The translations under genes and the position numbers were made by a program. 64,000 nt of DNA from CAVVYV01 sp963752585. GTDB taxonomy: Bacteria; Actinomycetota; Thermoleophilia; Solirubrobacterales; 70-9. This document shows, piece by piece, positions 8,092 through 15,562 of the stretch (position 1 is the first letter of the stretch; the number at the start of each line of letters is the position of its first letter). Where the stretch lies: NCBI GenBank assembly GCA_963752585.1, contig CAVVYV010000007.1, forward strand, positions 372,001 through 436,000, written 5' to 3'. The notes under the pieces were generated by a model. That model did no database searches. It worked only from the letters and a program-made list of their open reading frames with translations, and was not told the origin of the DNA.

Positions 8092-9324
8092 CTAGGCCGT
8101 CGCCTCGGCGGCCTCGAACTCGTGCTCGAACGCCGCCAGCGTCGGCTCGATCTCGTGCATGTGGAAGCCCTCGCGGACCGCGTCGAGGGTCTTCAGGCCC
8201 TCGCCGGTGATGTAGGCGACGACGCTCTCGTCGGCGCCGATCTGGCCTTGCTCGGCGAGCTTCGCGAGGACGCCGATCGTCACCCCGCCCGCGGTCTCGG
8301 TGAAGATCCCGGTGGTCTCCGCCAGTAGCCTGATCGCGTCCCGGATCTGATCGTCCCCGACCGATTCGATCACCCCTCCTGTTCTGCGGGCGAGGTCGAG
8401 GGCATACGGACCGTCGGCCGGGTCGCCGATCGCCAGGCTCTTCGCGATCGTGTCCGGACGCTGCGGCTTGCAGACGTCCCAGCCCTCCGCAAACGCGGTG
8501 GCGACCGGCGAGCAGCCGTCGGCCTGGGCGCCGCAGAAGGCCGGCAGCTCGCCCTCGACCAGGCCGATCTCGAGCCACTCCGAGATTGCCCTGCCGAGCT
8601 TCGTGAACAACGACCCAGAGGCGATTGGGCTGACGATTCGGTCGGGGAGCTTCCAGCCGAGCTGCTCGATCGTCTCGTACGCGAGCGTCTTCGACCCCTC
8701 CGCGTAGTACGGGCGCAGGTTGACGTTGACGAACGCCCACGGCCTTGATTGGGCGAGCTCGGTGCAGAGCCGGTTGACGTCGTCGTAGGTGCCGTCGACG
8801 CCAACCAGGCGAGTGCCGTAGACGCCGGTGGCGAGCAGCTTCTGCTCCTCGAGGTCGGCGGGCACGAAGACGTAGGAGTCGAGGCCCGCCGCGGCGGCGT
8901 GGGCGGCGACCGCGTTGGCCAGGTTCCCGGTGGAGGCGCAGGCGACGGTCTCGAAGCCGAGCTCCTTCGCCTTCGCCACCGCGACCGCCACCACCCGGTC
9001 CTTGAACGAGTGGGTGGGGTTGGCGGCGTCGTTCTTGATCCAGAGCTCGCCGATTCCGAGGCGCTCGGCGAGCCGGTCGGCGCGGACCAGCGGCGTCAGC
9101 CCGGGCTCCAGCGGGTCGCCGGGACGGCCGTCGAACGGGAGGAAATCCGAGTAGCGCCAGATTCCCCGCGAGCCCGCCGAGATCTTCCGGCGAGCCTCCG
9201 CGGCGTCGATCGATGAGAGGTCATAGCGAGCCTCCAGCGGCCCGAAGCACTGCTCGCAGACGAAGCGCGCATCGAGCGGATAGGACGCGCCGCACTCCTT
9301 GCAACTGAGAGATTCGAGAGCCAT
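8092..9324 (-). CDS. thrC: Threonine synthase-like PLP enzyme under a SAM-I riboswitch
   Basis: 410-residue fold-type-II PLP enzyme. The N-terminal four-Cys ribbon (LSCKECGASYPLDARFVCEQC) is typical of archaeal/plant-type threonine synthases. PTHSFKDRVVAVAVAKAKEL carries the PLP lysine, ACASTGNLANAVAAHAAAAG the substrate loop, and PIASGSLFTKLG the phosphate cup. The known reaction is O-phosphohomoserine to threonine. Control by a SAM riboswitch and co-transcription with cysO are atypical for thrC and raise the alternative of O-phosphohomoserine sulfhydrylation to homocysteine. Start ATG at 9324. Confidence 0.86.
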   Translation of the reverse strand: MALESLSCKECGASYPLDARFVCEQCFGPLEARYDLSSIDAAEARRKISAGSRGIWRYSDFLPFDGRPGDPLEPGLTPLVRADRLAERLGIGELWIKNDAANPTHSFKDRVVAVAVAKAKELGFETVACASTGNLANAVAAHAAAAGLDSYVFVPADLEEQKLLATGVYGTRLVGVDGTYDDVNRLCTELAQSRPWAFVNVNLRPYYAEGSKTLAYETIEQLGWKLPDRIVSPIASGSLFTKLGRAISEWLEIGLVEGELPAFCGAQADGCSPVATAFAEGWDVCKPQRPDTIAKSLAIGDPADGPYALDLARRTGGVIESVGDDQIRDAIRLLAETTGIFTETAGGVTIGVLAKLAEQGQIGADESVVAYITGEGLKTLDAVREGFHMHEIEPTLAAFEHEFEAAEATA

Positions 9325-9337
9325 TGTTCCTCTTCCG

Positions 9338-9371
9338 AAAAAGACCTCCGCCTGTGAATGTGGGCGGAGGT
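9338..9371 (-). terminator. Intrinsic terminator of the SAM riboswitch
   Basis: Nine-base-pair GC stem ACCTCCGCC/GGCGGAGGT (plus-strand 9344-9352 and 9363-9371) with a 10-nt loop, followed on the minus strand by CTTTTT. It lies between the S-box aptamer and the thrC start, the position of the expression platform. The sequence GAGATTCCTCGGAACC between aptamer and terminator could take part in an antiterminator. Premature termination at high SAM is the expected outcome. Confidence 0.88.
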
Positions 9372-9387
9372 TCCGAGGAATCTCTTC

Positions 9388-9499
9388 CCACATCTTCCAG
9401 GCCTGACAACACCTGCTGGAGTTGGCACCTTCCTCGGAGCAAGTCCGAGGGGGTTGCCGGGGCTTCATCGGGCCAGTCCCTCCGCCCCTCTTGATGTGG
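9388..9499 (-). promoter_or_regulatory. SAM-I (S-box) riboswitch aptamer
   Basis: Minus-strand RNA with P1 formed by CCACATC (9493-9499) and GATGTGG (9388-9394). Between them are the hallmark S-box blocks: ATCAAGAGGGGCGGAGGGAC, TGGCCCGATGAAGCC, CCGGCAACC, then GGTGCCAACTCCAGCAGG, in the correct order for P2, the kink-turn/pseudoknot, P3 and P4. The next gene is thrC-like, then cysO. SAM-I riboswitches normally govern methionine, SAM and sulfur genes, which is the main reason to question a pure threonine role for this operon. Confidence 0.95.
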
Positions 9500-9630
9500 T
9501 GGCTATGTGACGAGCGAATATAGCAGTGGCCCTGACGCCTCCGGGAACGAACCGTGCGTGCGGCACCCGGACCGTGGCGTAGAGTTGCCCTGCATGGAAA
9601 CGACGAGCCAGAGCCAAACGGGTCCCGAAG

Positions 9631-10635
9631 ATGCCGAACCTCCCTCGCCCGAGACTGCGCAGGTCCAGCCGCGCCGGCGAGCAGCTCGTCGACGCCTCCC
9701 CTGAGCCCCGCGCCCCGAACGTAGAGGAGATCGCGGCCGAGGGGCTGCGCTGGGTGAAGATCGACAGCCCGACGGCCGTCGAGCAGACCTGGCTCGAGGA
9801 GCACTTCGACTTCCACGCGCTCGACTTCGAGGACGTCCTCTCCCGGAACCAGCGCCCGAAGATCGACCGCTACGACGACTACCTGTTCATCGTCCTCCAC
9901 TTCCCGGTCTTCGATACCGCCGCCGGGCGGCTCGGGGCCGGCGAGCTCGACCTCTTCGTCGGGCCGGGCTATCTGGTGACGATCCCGAACCAGCCCCTGC
10001 AGCCGGTCGAGTACCTGTTCGAGCGCTGCCGGCAGAAGGAGGAGCTCCGCGAACAGCTCTTCTCCCGCGGCTCGGGCTACCTGCTCTACCGGATCGTCGA
10101 CGACGGCTTCGACTACTGCTTCCCGATGCTGCGGAAGATCGGCAACAAGCTCGACGCGCTCGAGCAGGAGATCTTCGAGGGGCGCTCGGAGGAGATCGTC
10201 CGCGACATCTCCAACGTCAAGCAGGAGATCATCAACTTCCGCAGGGTGATCCGCCCGCAGCGGCCGGTCCTCCGCGACCTGGAGAAGGTGAAGAGCCGAT
10301 ACCTCGCGCCCGAGATGGACCTGGAGATCTACTTCGACGACATCGTCGACGCCCAGGAGCGGATCTGGGACGTGCTCGAGAACGACAAGGAGGTGATCGA
10401 GGCGCTCGAGGACACCAACGAGTCAGTGATCTCCCACCGGGTGAACGACATCCTTCGCGTCCTCACCGCTTTCAGCGTGGTCATCCTGCCGCTGACCCTG
10501 CTCGCCAGCCTCTGGGGCATGAACGTCGGCGTTCCCGGCGAGGGCGACGAGACGGCGTTCTGGATCATCGTCGCCGGGATGGGCGTGCTCCTGGTCAGCA
10601 TGCTCACTTACTTCCGCCGCCGCGGCTGGTTGTGA
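9631..10635 (+). CDS. corA: CorA-family magnesium/divalent cation channel
   Basis: 334 residues: a soluble N-terminal alpha/beta domain (residues 35-150), a long helical funnel (about 170-275) and two C-terminal membrane helices, VLTAFSVVILPLTLLASLWG and FWIIVAGMGVLLVSML. The selectivity signature GMN follows helix 1 (LWGMNVGVPG), and a basic tail YFRRRGWL ends the protein, all standard for CorA. A pentameric inner-membrane Mg2+ (Co2+/Ni2+) channel is expected. It diverges from the SAM-riboswitch operon; no M-box is visible upstream. Confidence 0.94.
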   Translation: MPNLPRPRLRRSSRAGEQLVDASPEPRAPNVEEIAAEGLRWVKIDSPTAVEQTWLEEHFDFHALDFEDVLSRNQRPKIDRYDDYLFIVLHFPVFDTAAGRLGAGELDLFVGPGYLVTIPNQPLQPVEYLFERCRQKEELREQLFSRGSGYLLYRIVDDGFDYCFPMLRKIGNKLDALEQEIFEGRSEEIVRDISNVKQEIINFRRVIRPQRPVLRDLEKVKSRYLAPEMDLEIYFDDIVDAQERIWDVLENDKEVIEALEDTNESVISHRVNDILRVLTAFSVVILPLTLLASLWGMNVGVPGEGDETAFWIIVAGMGVLLVSMLTYFRRRGWL

Positions 10636-10653
10636 CGACCTAGCATCAGCCGT

Positions 10654-11145
10654 GTGGCTAATTACCGGATCTGGGCGCCGTGGCGCCTCGCCTACGTGAA
10701 GGACGCGGCGAAGGACGCCGAGGAGGAGTGCATCTTCTGCGCCGCTCCGGCGGCATCGGATGACGAGGCGAATCTGATCGTCCACCGAGGCGAGCGATGC
10801 TTCGTGATCCTGAACAAGTTCCCCTACACCAACGGCCACCTGATGGTGGCGCCGTACGAGCACCTCGCGACCCTGCCCGAGCTCGACGCGGCGACAGTGA
10901 CCGAGCTGATGGGGCTCGCCCAGCAGTCGATGCTCGGCCTCGAGAAGCGGTACTCGCCGCACGGCTACAACGTCGGGTTCAACCAGGGGCGCGTCGCGGG
11001 GGCGGGCTTCGAGCACCACATCCACATGCACGTGGTGCCGCGCTGGGGAGGCGACACCAACTTCATGCCGGTGCTCGCAGACACCCGGGTGATGCCCCAG
11101 ACACTGGAGCAGAGCTTCGAGGCGCTGCGCGGGGCCTTCGACTAG
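10654..11145 (+). CDS. HIT-family nucleotide hydrolase/phosphorylase (Ap4A-type)
   Basis: 163 residues with GTG start, 18 bp after corA. HHIHMHVVPRWGGDTNFMPV is the HIT triad (HxHxH) followed by the tryptophan and TNFMP typical of the actinobacterial Ap4A phosphorylase group; C-x2-C near residue 27 (CIFCAAP) fits a zinc site. FPYTNGHLMVAPYEH is the conserved first half. It probably degrades dinucleoside polyphosphates or a related nucleotide conjugate in the cytoplasm. First of a five-gene plus-strand run. Confidence 0.9.
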   Translation: MANYRIWAPWRLAYVKDAAKDAEEECIFCAAPAASDDEANLIVHRGERCFVILNKFPYTNGHLMVAPYEHLATLPELDAATVTELMGLAQQSMLGLEKRYSPHGYNVGFNQGRVAGAGFEHHIHMHVVPRWGGDTNFMPVLADTRVMPQTLEQSFEALRGAFD

Positions 11146-11161
11146 CGATACTCCCCGAGCG

Positions 11162-12535
11162 ATGCCCGCTTCCCCCCCGGCCTCGATCTTCAAGGCGTAC
11201 GACGTCCGCGGTGTCTTCGGCGACGAGATCGACGCCGAGACCGCCCATCTGATCGGCAGGGGGTTCGCCCGGGTGCTGGCCAGGCTCAGGGGCAAGCGGA
11301 GCTCCGAGCTGACTGTCGGGCTCGGCCGCGACATGCGCCTGACCGGGCCCGAGATGGAGGCGGGCGTCCGAGACGGCCTCACCGACGAAGGCGTTCGCGT
11401 GATCGACGCCGGTCAGATCGCCACCGAGATGCTCTATTTCCTCGTCGGCTGGCGAGAGCTGGACGGGGGCGCGATGGTGACCGCCTCCCATAACCCGAAG
11501 GCCTACACCGGGGTGAAGCTGCTTCGCGAGGGGGCGCTGGCGCTCTCGGGCGATGCCGGGATCCAGGATGTCCGCGCCGAGATCGAGGCGGGCCTGCCGG
11601 AGCCTCCCGGCGGCGGCTCCACCGAGGAGATCGACATCTGGAGCGACTTCCGCGAGCACATCCTCGGCTTCGTCGATTCCGAGAGCATCGGCCCCCTCCG
11701 AGTCCACGCCGACGGCTCCAACGGGATGGCGGGCCCGATGGTCGGGCCGATCCTCGAGCAGCTCGACCTCGACCTGACGACCAGCCGCTGGGAGCCCGAC
11801 GGCGACTTCCCCGACCGCGGCCCCAACCCGATGCTCGAGGAGGACCGCCGCTTCCTCGTCGAGCAGGTGCGGGAGCGGGGCGTCGATTTGGCGATCGCCT
11901 GGGACGGCGACGCCGACCGCTGCTTCTTCATCGACGGCGAGGGCAGCTTCTGCGACGGCGACTTCGTCTGCGCCCTGCTCGCCCGGGCGGCCCTCGCCAA
12001 GGAGCCCGGGTCGACGATCCTCTACGACCCGCGCTCGAGCCGGGCGGTGCCCGATACGGTCGCGGCAAGTGGCGGGCAGTCGGACCTGAGCCGGGTCGGC
12101 CATGCCTTCTTCAAGGTCCGGATGCGGGAGACCGGCGCCGCCTTCGGCGGCGAGGTCTCCGGCCACTACTACTTCCGCCACTTCTACTGCGCTGACTCGG
12201 GGACGATCCCGGCCCTGCTGATACTGGAGCTGATCTCCAAAGAGGGCCGCTCGCTGTCGGATCTGATGTCTGAGTTCCGCTCCCGCTACTTCATCTCGGG
12301 GGAGATCAACTCCGAGGTAGCCGACCAGGAGGGGAAGATGGAGGAGATCGCCGAGCGCTTCTCCGATGGGGAGATCGGCCGACTCGACGGGATCTCGGTC
12401 GACTATCCGGACTGGCACTTCAACGTCCGGCCCTCGAACACCGAGCCCCTCCTTCGGCTCAACCTCGAATCGCTCGTCTCGCACGAGGACATGGAGGCGA
12501 AGCGGGACGAAGTCCTCGCCTTGATTCGGTCGTGA
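11162..12535 (+). CDS. manB: Phosphomannomutase/phosphoglucomutase
   Basis: Alpha-D-phosphohexomutase of 457 residues interconverting hexose 6- and 1-phosphates for GDP-mannose or glycan synthesis. The catalytic serine loop is TASHNPKAYTGVKL (about residue 105), the Mg2+ loop AWDGDADRCFFID (about 245), the sugar loop GGEVSGHYYF, and the phosphate loop RPSNTEPLLRLNLE near the C-terminus. All four active-site elements are intact. The metal loop and overall length favour PMM/PGM over glucosamine mutase (GlmM). The following MBL gene starts at its stop codon. Confidence 0.93.
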   Translation: MPASPPASIFKAYDVRGVFGDEIDAETAHLIGRGFARVLARLRGKRSSELTVGLGRDMRLTGPEMEAGVRDGLTDEGVRVIDAGQIATEMLYFLVGWRELDGGAMVTASHNPKAYTGVKLLREGALALSGDAGIQDVRAEIEAGLPEPPGGGSTEEIDIWSDFREHILGFVDSESIGPLRVHADGSNGMAGPMVGPILEQLDLDLTTSRWEPDGDFPDRGPNPMLEEDRRFLVEQVRERGVDLAIAWDGDADRCFFIDGEGSFCDGDFVCALLARAALAKEPGSTILYDPRSSRAVPDTVAASGGQSDLSRVGHAFFKVRMRETGAAFGGEVSGHYYFRHFYCADSGTIPALLILELISKEGRSLSDLMSEFRSRYFISGEINSEVADQEGKMEEIAERFSDGEIGRLDGISVDYPDWHFNVRPSNTEPLLRLNLESLVSHEDMEAKRDEVLALIRS

Positions 12536-13596
12536 ACGAGGACGAGGCCTGGGCGCTCGTCGCCGAGGCCGGCATCAGGACACTGCGAATCCCGACCCCG
12601 TTCCAGGTCGGGCGGGTCAACTGCTACCTGATCGAGGACGAGCCCCTCACCCTGATCGACGCCGGGCCGAACTCGGGCAAGGCGCTCGACGAGCTCGAGC
12701 ACCAGCTCGGTGCGCTCGGGCACCGGATCGAGGACCTGGAGCTGGTGATCATCAGCCACCAGCACATCGACCACCTTGGCCTGGTCGACATCGTCGCCCG
12801 CCGGGCCGAAGCCGAGGTGGCAGCGCTCGACGCGGTCGTCCCCTTCGTCGAGAACTTCGGCGGCGACGCCGAGCGCGACGACGAGGAGGCGGCGGCGCTG
12901 ATGCTGCGCCACGGGATCTCCGAGGAGGTGGTCAGCGCGCTCCGCCAGGTGACCGGGAGCTTCCGCGCCTGGGGCTCGAAGTCCAAGGTCACCCGACCGC
13001 TCGCCGATGGCGAGTCACTCGAGCTCCGCGACCGGACGCTCGAGGTCCAGCACCGCCCCGGCCACAGCCCCTCCGACACCCTCTTCTGGGACGCGGATCG
13101 GCGGATCCTGATCGCCGCCGATCACCTGATCAAGCACATCTCCTCGAACCCGCTGATCTCCCGCCCCCTGGACGGCTCAAGCGAGCGGACCCAGGCCCTG
13201 GTCGCCTACATCGAGTCGATGAAGCGCACCCGGGAGCTGCCGGCCGAGGTGGTGCTCTCCGGCCACGGCGAGCCGATCACCGATCACGTCGCCCTGATCG
13301 ACGAGCGCCTCGCCCTCCATCAGCGCCGGGCCAAGAAGCTCTACCGGCTGATCGCCGAGCGGTCGCGCACCGGCCACGAGCTCGCCCAGGCGATCTGGGG
13401 AGACGTCGCGGTCACTCAGGCGTTCCTTACGCTGTCGGAGGTGATCGGTCACGTCGACCTCCTGATCAACGCCGGGCACGTGCGTGAGGTCGCAGCAGAC
13501 GACGGCGTGGTCCGCTACGAGGTCACCGCCGGGACCACCGCCGACGAGCTCGGGGACCTGATCCCAGGCGGTAACCCCATCGCCGAGGAGAGTTAG
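12532..13596 (+). CDS. Metallo-beta-lactamase-fold hydrolase (LACTB2-like)
   Basis: 354-residue protein; GTG start overlaps the previous TGA as GTGA. The zinc motif ISHQHIDHLGLVDI is near residue 80, a second His is in HRPGHSPSDTLFW, the bridging Asp in LIAADHLIKH, and a late His in SGHGEPIT. The C-terminal 100 residues form the helical winged extension of LACTB2/hydrolase types (HQRRAKKLYRLI). Likely an esterase or thioesterase; a nuclease role is possible for LACTB2 homologues. The substrate cannot be assigned from sequence. Confidence 0.86.
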   Translation: MNEDEAWALVAEAGIRTLRIPTPFQVGRVNCYLIEDEPLTLIDAGPNSGKALDELEHQLGALGHRIEDLELVIISHQHIDHLGLVDIVARRAEAEVAALDAVVPFVENFGGDAERDDEEAAALMLRHGISEEVVSALRQVTGSFRAWGSKSKVTRPLADGESLELRDRTLEVQHRPGHSPSDTLFWDADRRILIAADHLIKHISSNPLISRPLDGSSERTQALVAYIESMKRTRELPAEVVLSGHGEPITDHVALIDERLALHQRRAKKLYRLIAERSRTGHELAQAIWGDVAVTQAFLTLSEVIGHVDLLINAGHVREVAADDGVVRYEVTAGTTADELGDLIPGGNPIAEES

Positions 13597-13603
13597 GAGG
13601 CCG

Positions 13604-14617
13604 GTGCCGGCGATCGCCCCCGCCCAGCAGCGCGAGCCCGGCTCAGCCGCCGCGGCGAAGCCACTCACCCCGGGCGCAGCGAAGAAGCGGATGCTGATCA
13701 TCGTCAACCCGTACGCGACCACGGTCTCCGACCGGCTCAAGAACCTGGTCGTCTACGCGCTCCAGGCCCGCTATGAGGTCGAGGCGGTCGACACCGAAGC
13801 GTCGGAGCACGCGATCGAGATCGGCCGCGAGGCCCGCGACGGTGGCTACGACATCGTCGTTGCCTTCGGCGGCGACGGCACCCTGAACGAGGTGGTGAAC
13901 GGGCTTGCCGGAACCGACGTCCCGGTCTCGGTGCTCCCAGGCGGCTCCACCAACGTCGTCTGCCGCACCCTGGGGATCCCGAACGATGTCGTCGACGCCA
14001 CCGAGCACCTGATCGGGCTCGCCGACCACTTCAACCCGCGCAAGGTGGACCTCGGCCGCTGCAACGGCCGTCACTTCGTCTTCGCCTGCGGCGTCGGCCT
14101 CGACGCCACCGTCGTCCGGCGGGTCGACTCCCACCCGCAACTGAAGGCCCGGGCGGGCTATTGGTACTACACCTGGGCCGCGATAACCGGCTTCTACAGC
14201 GAGTACCTGCGGGACCCGGTCCGGCTCGAGCTGGAGCTGGAGGGCGAGAGAGTCGAGGGGGTCACGGCGATCGCTCAGAACTCAGCTCCATTCACCTACT
14301 TCGCCGAGATCCCGATCGAGATCGCCGAGCACACCACCCTCGACGACGGCAGGCTCTCGCTCGCCGTGCTCCGGCGGGCGGTCCAGCGCGACATGCTCCC
14401 GATCGCCGTGCGGGTGCTGAGCAAGCGGATGGCGCTCGCCAAACACCGGCAGATCGAGACCTTCGAGGGCGTCACCGAGGCGATGGTTCGCTCGATCTCG
14501 ACCGGAGAGGGCGGCAACGTCCGGCCGCTGCCGGTGCAGGTGGACGGCGACTACATCGGCGAGTACACCGAAATGAAGTTTTCGGTCGCTCCCGGCGCCC
14601 TCACCCTGGTCGCTTGA
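13604..14617 (+). CDS. Diacylglycerol/lipid kinase (DAGK catalytic domain)
   Basis: 337 residues, GTG start 8 bp after the MBL gene. The ATP-binding motif VAFGGDGTLNEVVNGLAGTD and LPGGSTNVVCRTLGIP define the DAGKc/YegS/BmrU lipid-kinase family, about residues 85-130. IIVNPYATTVSDRLKN is the conserved opening strand. It would phosphorylate diacylglycerol or a lipid-linked alcohol at the membrane for phospholipid recycling. The stop overlaps the next HIT gene start as TTGA. Confidence 0.9.
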   Translation: MPAIAPAQQREPGSAAAAKPLTPGAAKKRMLIIVNPYATTVSDRLKNLVVYALQARYEVEAVDTEASEHAIEIGREARDGGYDIVVAFGGDGTLNEVVNGLAGTDVPVSVLPGGSTNVVCRTLGIPNDVVDATEHLIGLADHFNPRKVDLGRCNGRHFVFACGVGLDATVVRRVDSHPQLKARAGYWYYTWAAITGFYSEYLRDPVRLELELEGERVEGVTAIAQNSAPFTYFAEIPIEIAEHTTLDDGRLSLAVLRRAVQRDMLPIAVRVLSKRMALAKHRQIETFEGVTEAMVRSISTGEGGNVRPLPVQVDGDYIGEYTEMKFSVAPGALTLVA

Positions 14618-15036
14618 CCGACTGCCCGTTCTGCGCGATCGCCGCGGGGGCCGAGGCCGGGCATGTGGTGTTCGAGGACGAGGTCTCGCTGGCATTCCTC
14701 GACAACCGGCCGCTCTTCCCCGGGCACAGCCTGCTGATCCCGCGCCGGCACCTGGAGACGCTCGCCGACCTCCCGGACGAGCTGGTCGGGCCCCTGTTCG
14801 CAAACGCGCGCCTGCTCTCGCGCGCAATCCCCGAGGCGATGGGCAAGCCGGGCTCGTTCGTCGCCCTCAACAACGTCGTCAGCCAGAGCGTCCCGCACCT
14901 TCATATCCACATCGTTCCCCGGGTGCCGAAGGACGGCCTCCGCGGGTTCTTCTGGCCCCGGGGCAAATACGACTCGGAGGCGGAGATGCGGAGGGTTGCC
15001 GCCACCGTCCGCCGGACGGTCGAGGCTCTCACCTAG
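14614..15036 (+). CDS. HIT-family hydrolase
   Basis: 140 residues from a TTG that overlaps the kinase TGA, so translation is probably coupled. TDCPFCAIAAG opens the protein (zinc C-x2-C), LFPGHSLLIPRRHLETL is the central HIT block and SVPHLHIHIVPRV the catalytic HxHxH. Closer to generic Hint/HinT nucleotide-phosphoramidase proteins than the HIT gene at 10.65 kb. Long reading frames extend upstream but belong to a shadow of the lipid kinase. Confidence 0.88.
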   Translation: MTDCPFCAIAAGAEAGHVVFEDEVSLAFLDNRPLFPGHSLLIPRRHLETLADLPDELVGPLFANARLLSRAIPEAMGKPGSFVALNNVVSQSVPHLHIHIVPRVPKDGLRGFFWPRGKYDSEAEMRRVAATVRRTVEALT

Positions 15037-15048
15037 CTCTCCGGGGTC

Positions 15049-15528
15049 CTAGCGCTTGGCGGTGAAGCTCGGCGTCTCCTTGCCGGCGGCGCACTGCCCC
15101 GAGGCGGAATCCGGGAAGTAGTAGCGGGCGGTCCCCTCGATCGTCTTCTCGTCGATAAACCTCCCCGTGATCCGGTTGAACCGCGACCCCTCGAAGGTGC
15201 GCTCGAAGGAGAAGCTTCCGTTCGCGCTGATCTTCTTGGTCACCGCCGGTTCGCCCTCCTCGACGAACACCGGGGGACTGAGGCAGAGGCCGTGCCGGAT
15301 CACCGGCTCGGTGGTGAGGGTGATCCGCCTCCCCTTGACCCTGAACGCGATATTCCGGAACGGGGCCTCGACGCTCACCTGCGATGTCTTGCCGCTGTAC
15401 TTGCCGCCCTTCGGCTGGACGACGGCGTTCGGAACCGGAGCCTCGCCGAAGCTCGGGCCGGCGAGCGCCGTGAGGGTGACGGCGCAGCAGATGAATGATG
15501 CAAGTAGGGCTCTGGCCTGGCGCTCCAT
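15049..15528 (-). CDS. Secreted protein of unknown function
   Basis: 159 residues with signal peptide (LLASFICCAVTLTALAGPSFG). The mature part is beta-rich: PKGGKYSGKTSQVSVEA, then GRRITLTTEP, SFSFERTFEG, and RFIDEKTIEGTARYYF, a pattern seen in many short exported actinobacterial proteins with one beta-sandwich domain. Two mature cysteines could pair. No family name can be given. It ends close to the convergent HIT gene and follows rel. Confidence 0.65.
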   Translation of the reverse strand: MERQARALLASFICCAVTLTALAGPSFGEAPVPNAVVQPKGGKYSGKTSQVSVEAPFRNIAFRVKGRRITLTTEPVIRHGLCLSPPVFVEEGEPAVTKKISANGSFSFERTFEGSRFNRITGRFIDEKTIEGTARYYFPDSASGQCAAGKETPSFTAKR

Positions 15529-15562
15529 CGCCTGGTTTCGGACCCTACCGCTTCCCCCGCGG

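Noticed and set aside
9507..9704. 65-codon plus-strand ORF before corA with CVRHPDRGVELPC
   Set aside because: It recalls a rhomboid-type Cys motif but is short, overlaps the corA start out of frame, and its C-terminal half is Arg-rich shadow sequence.
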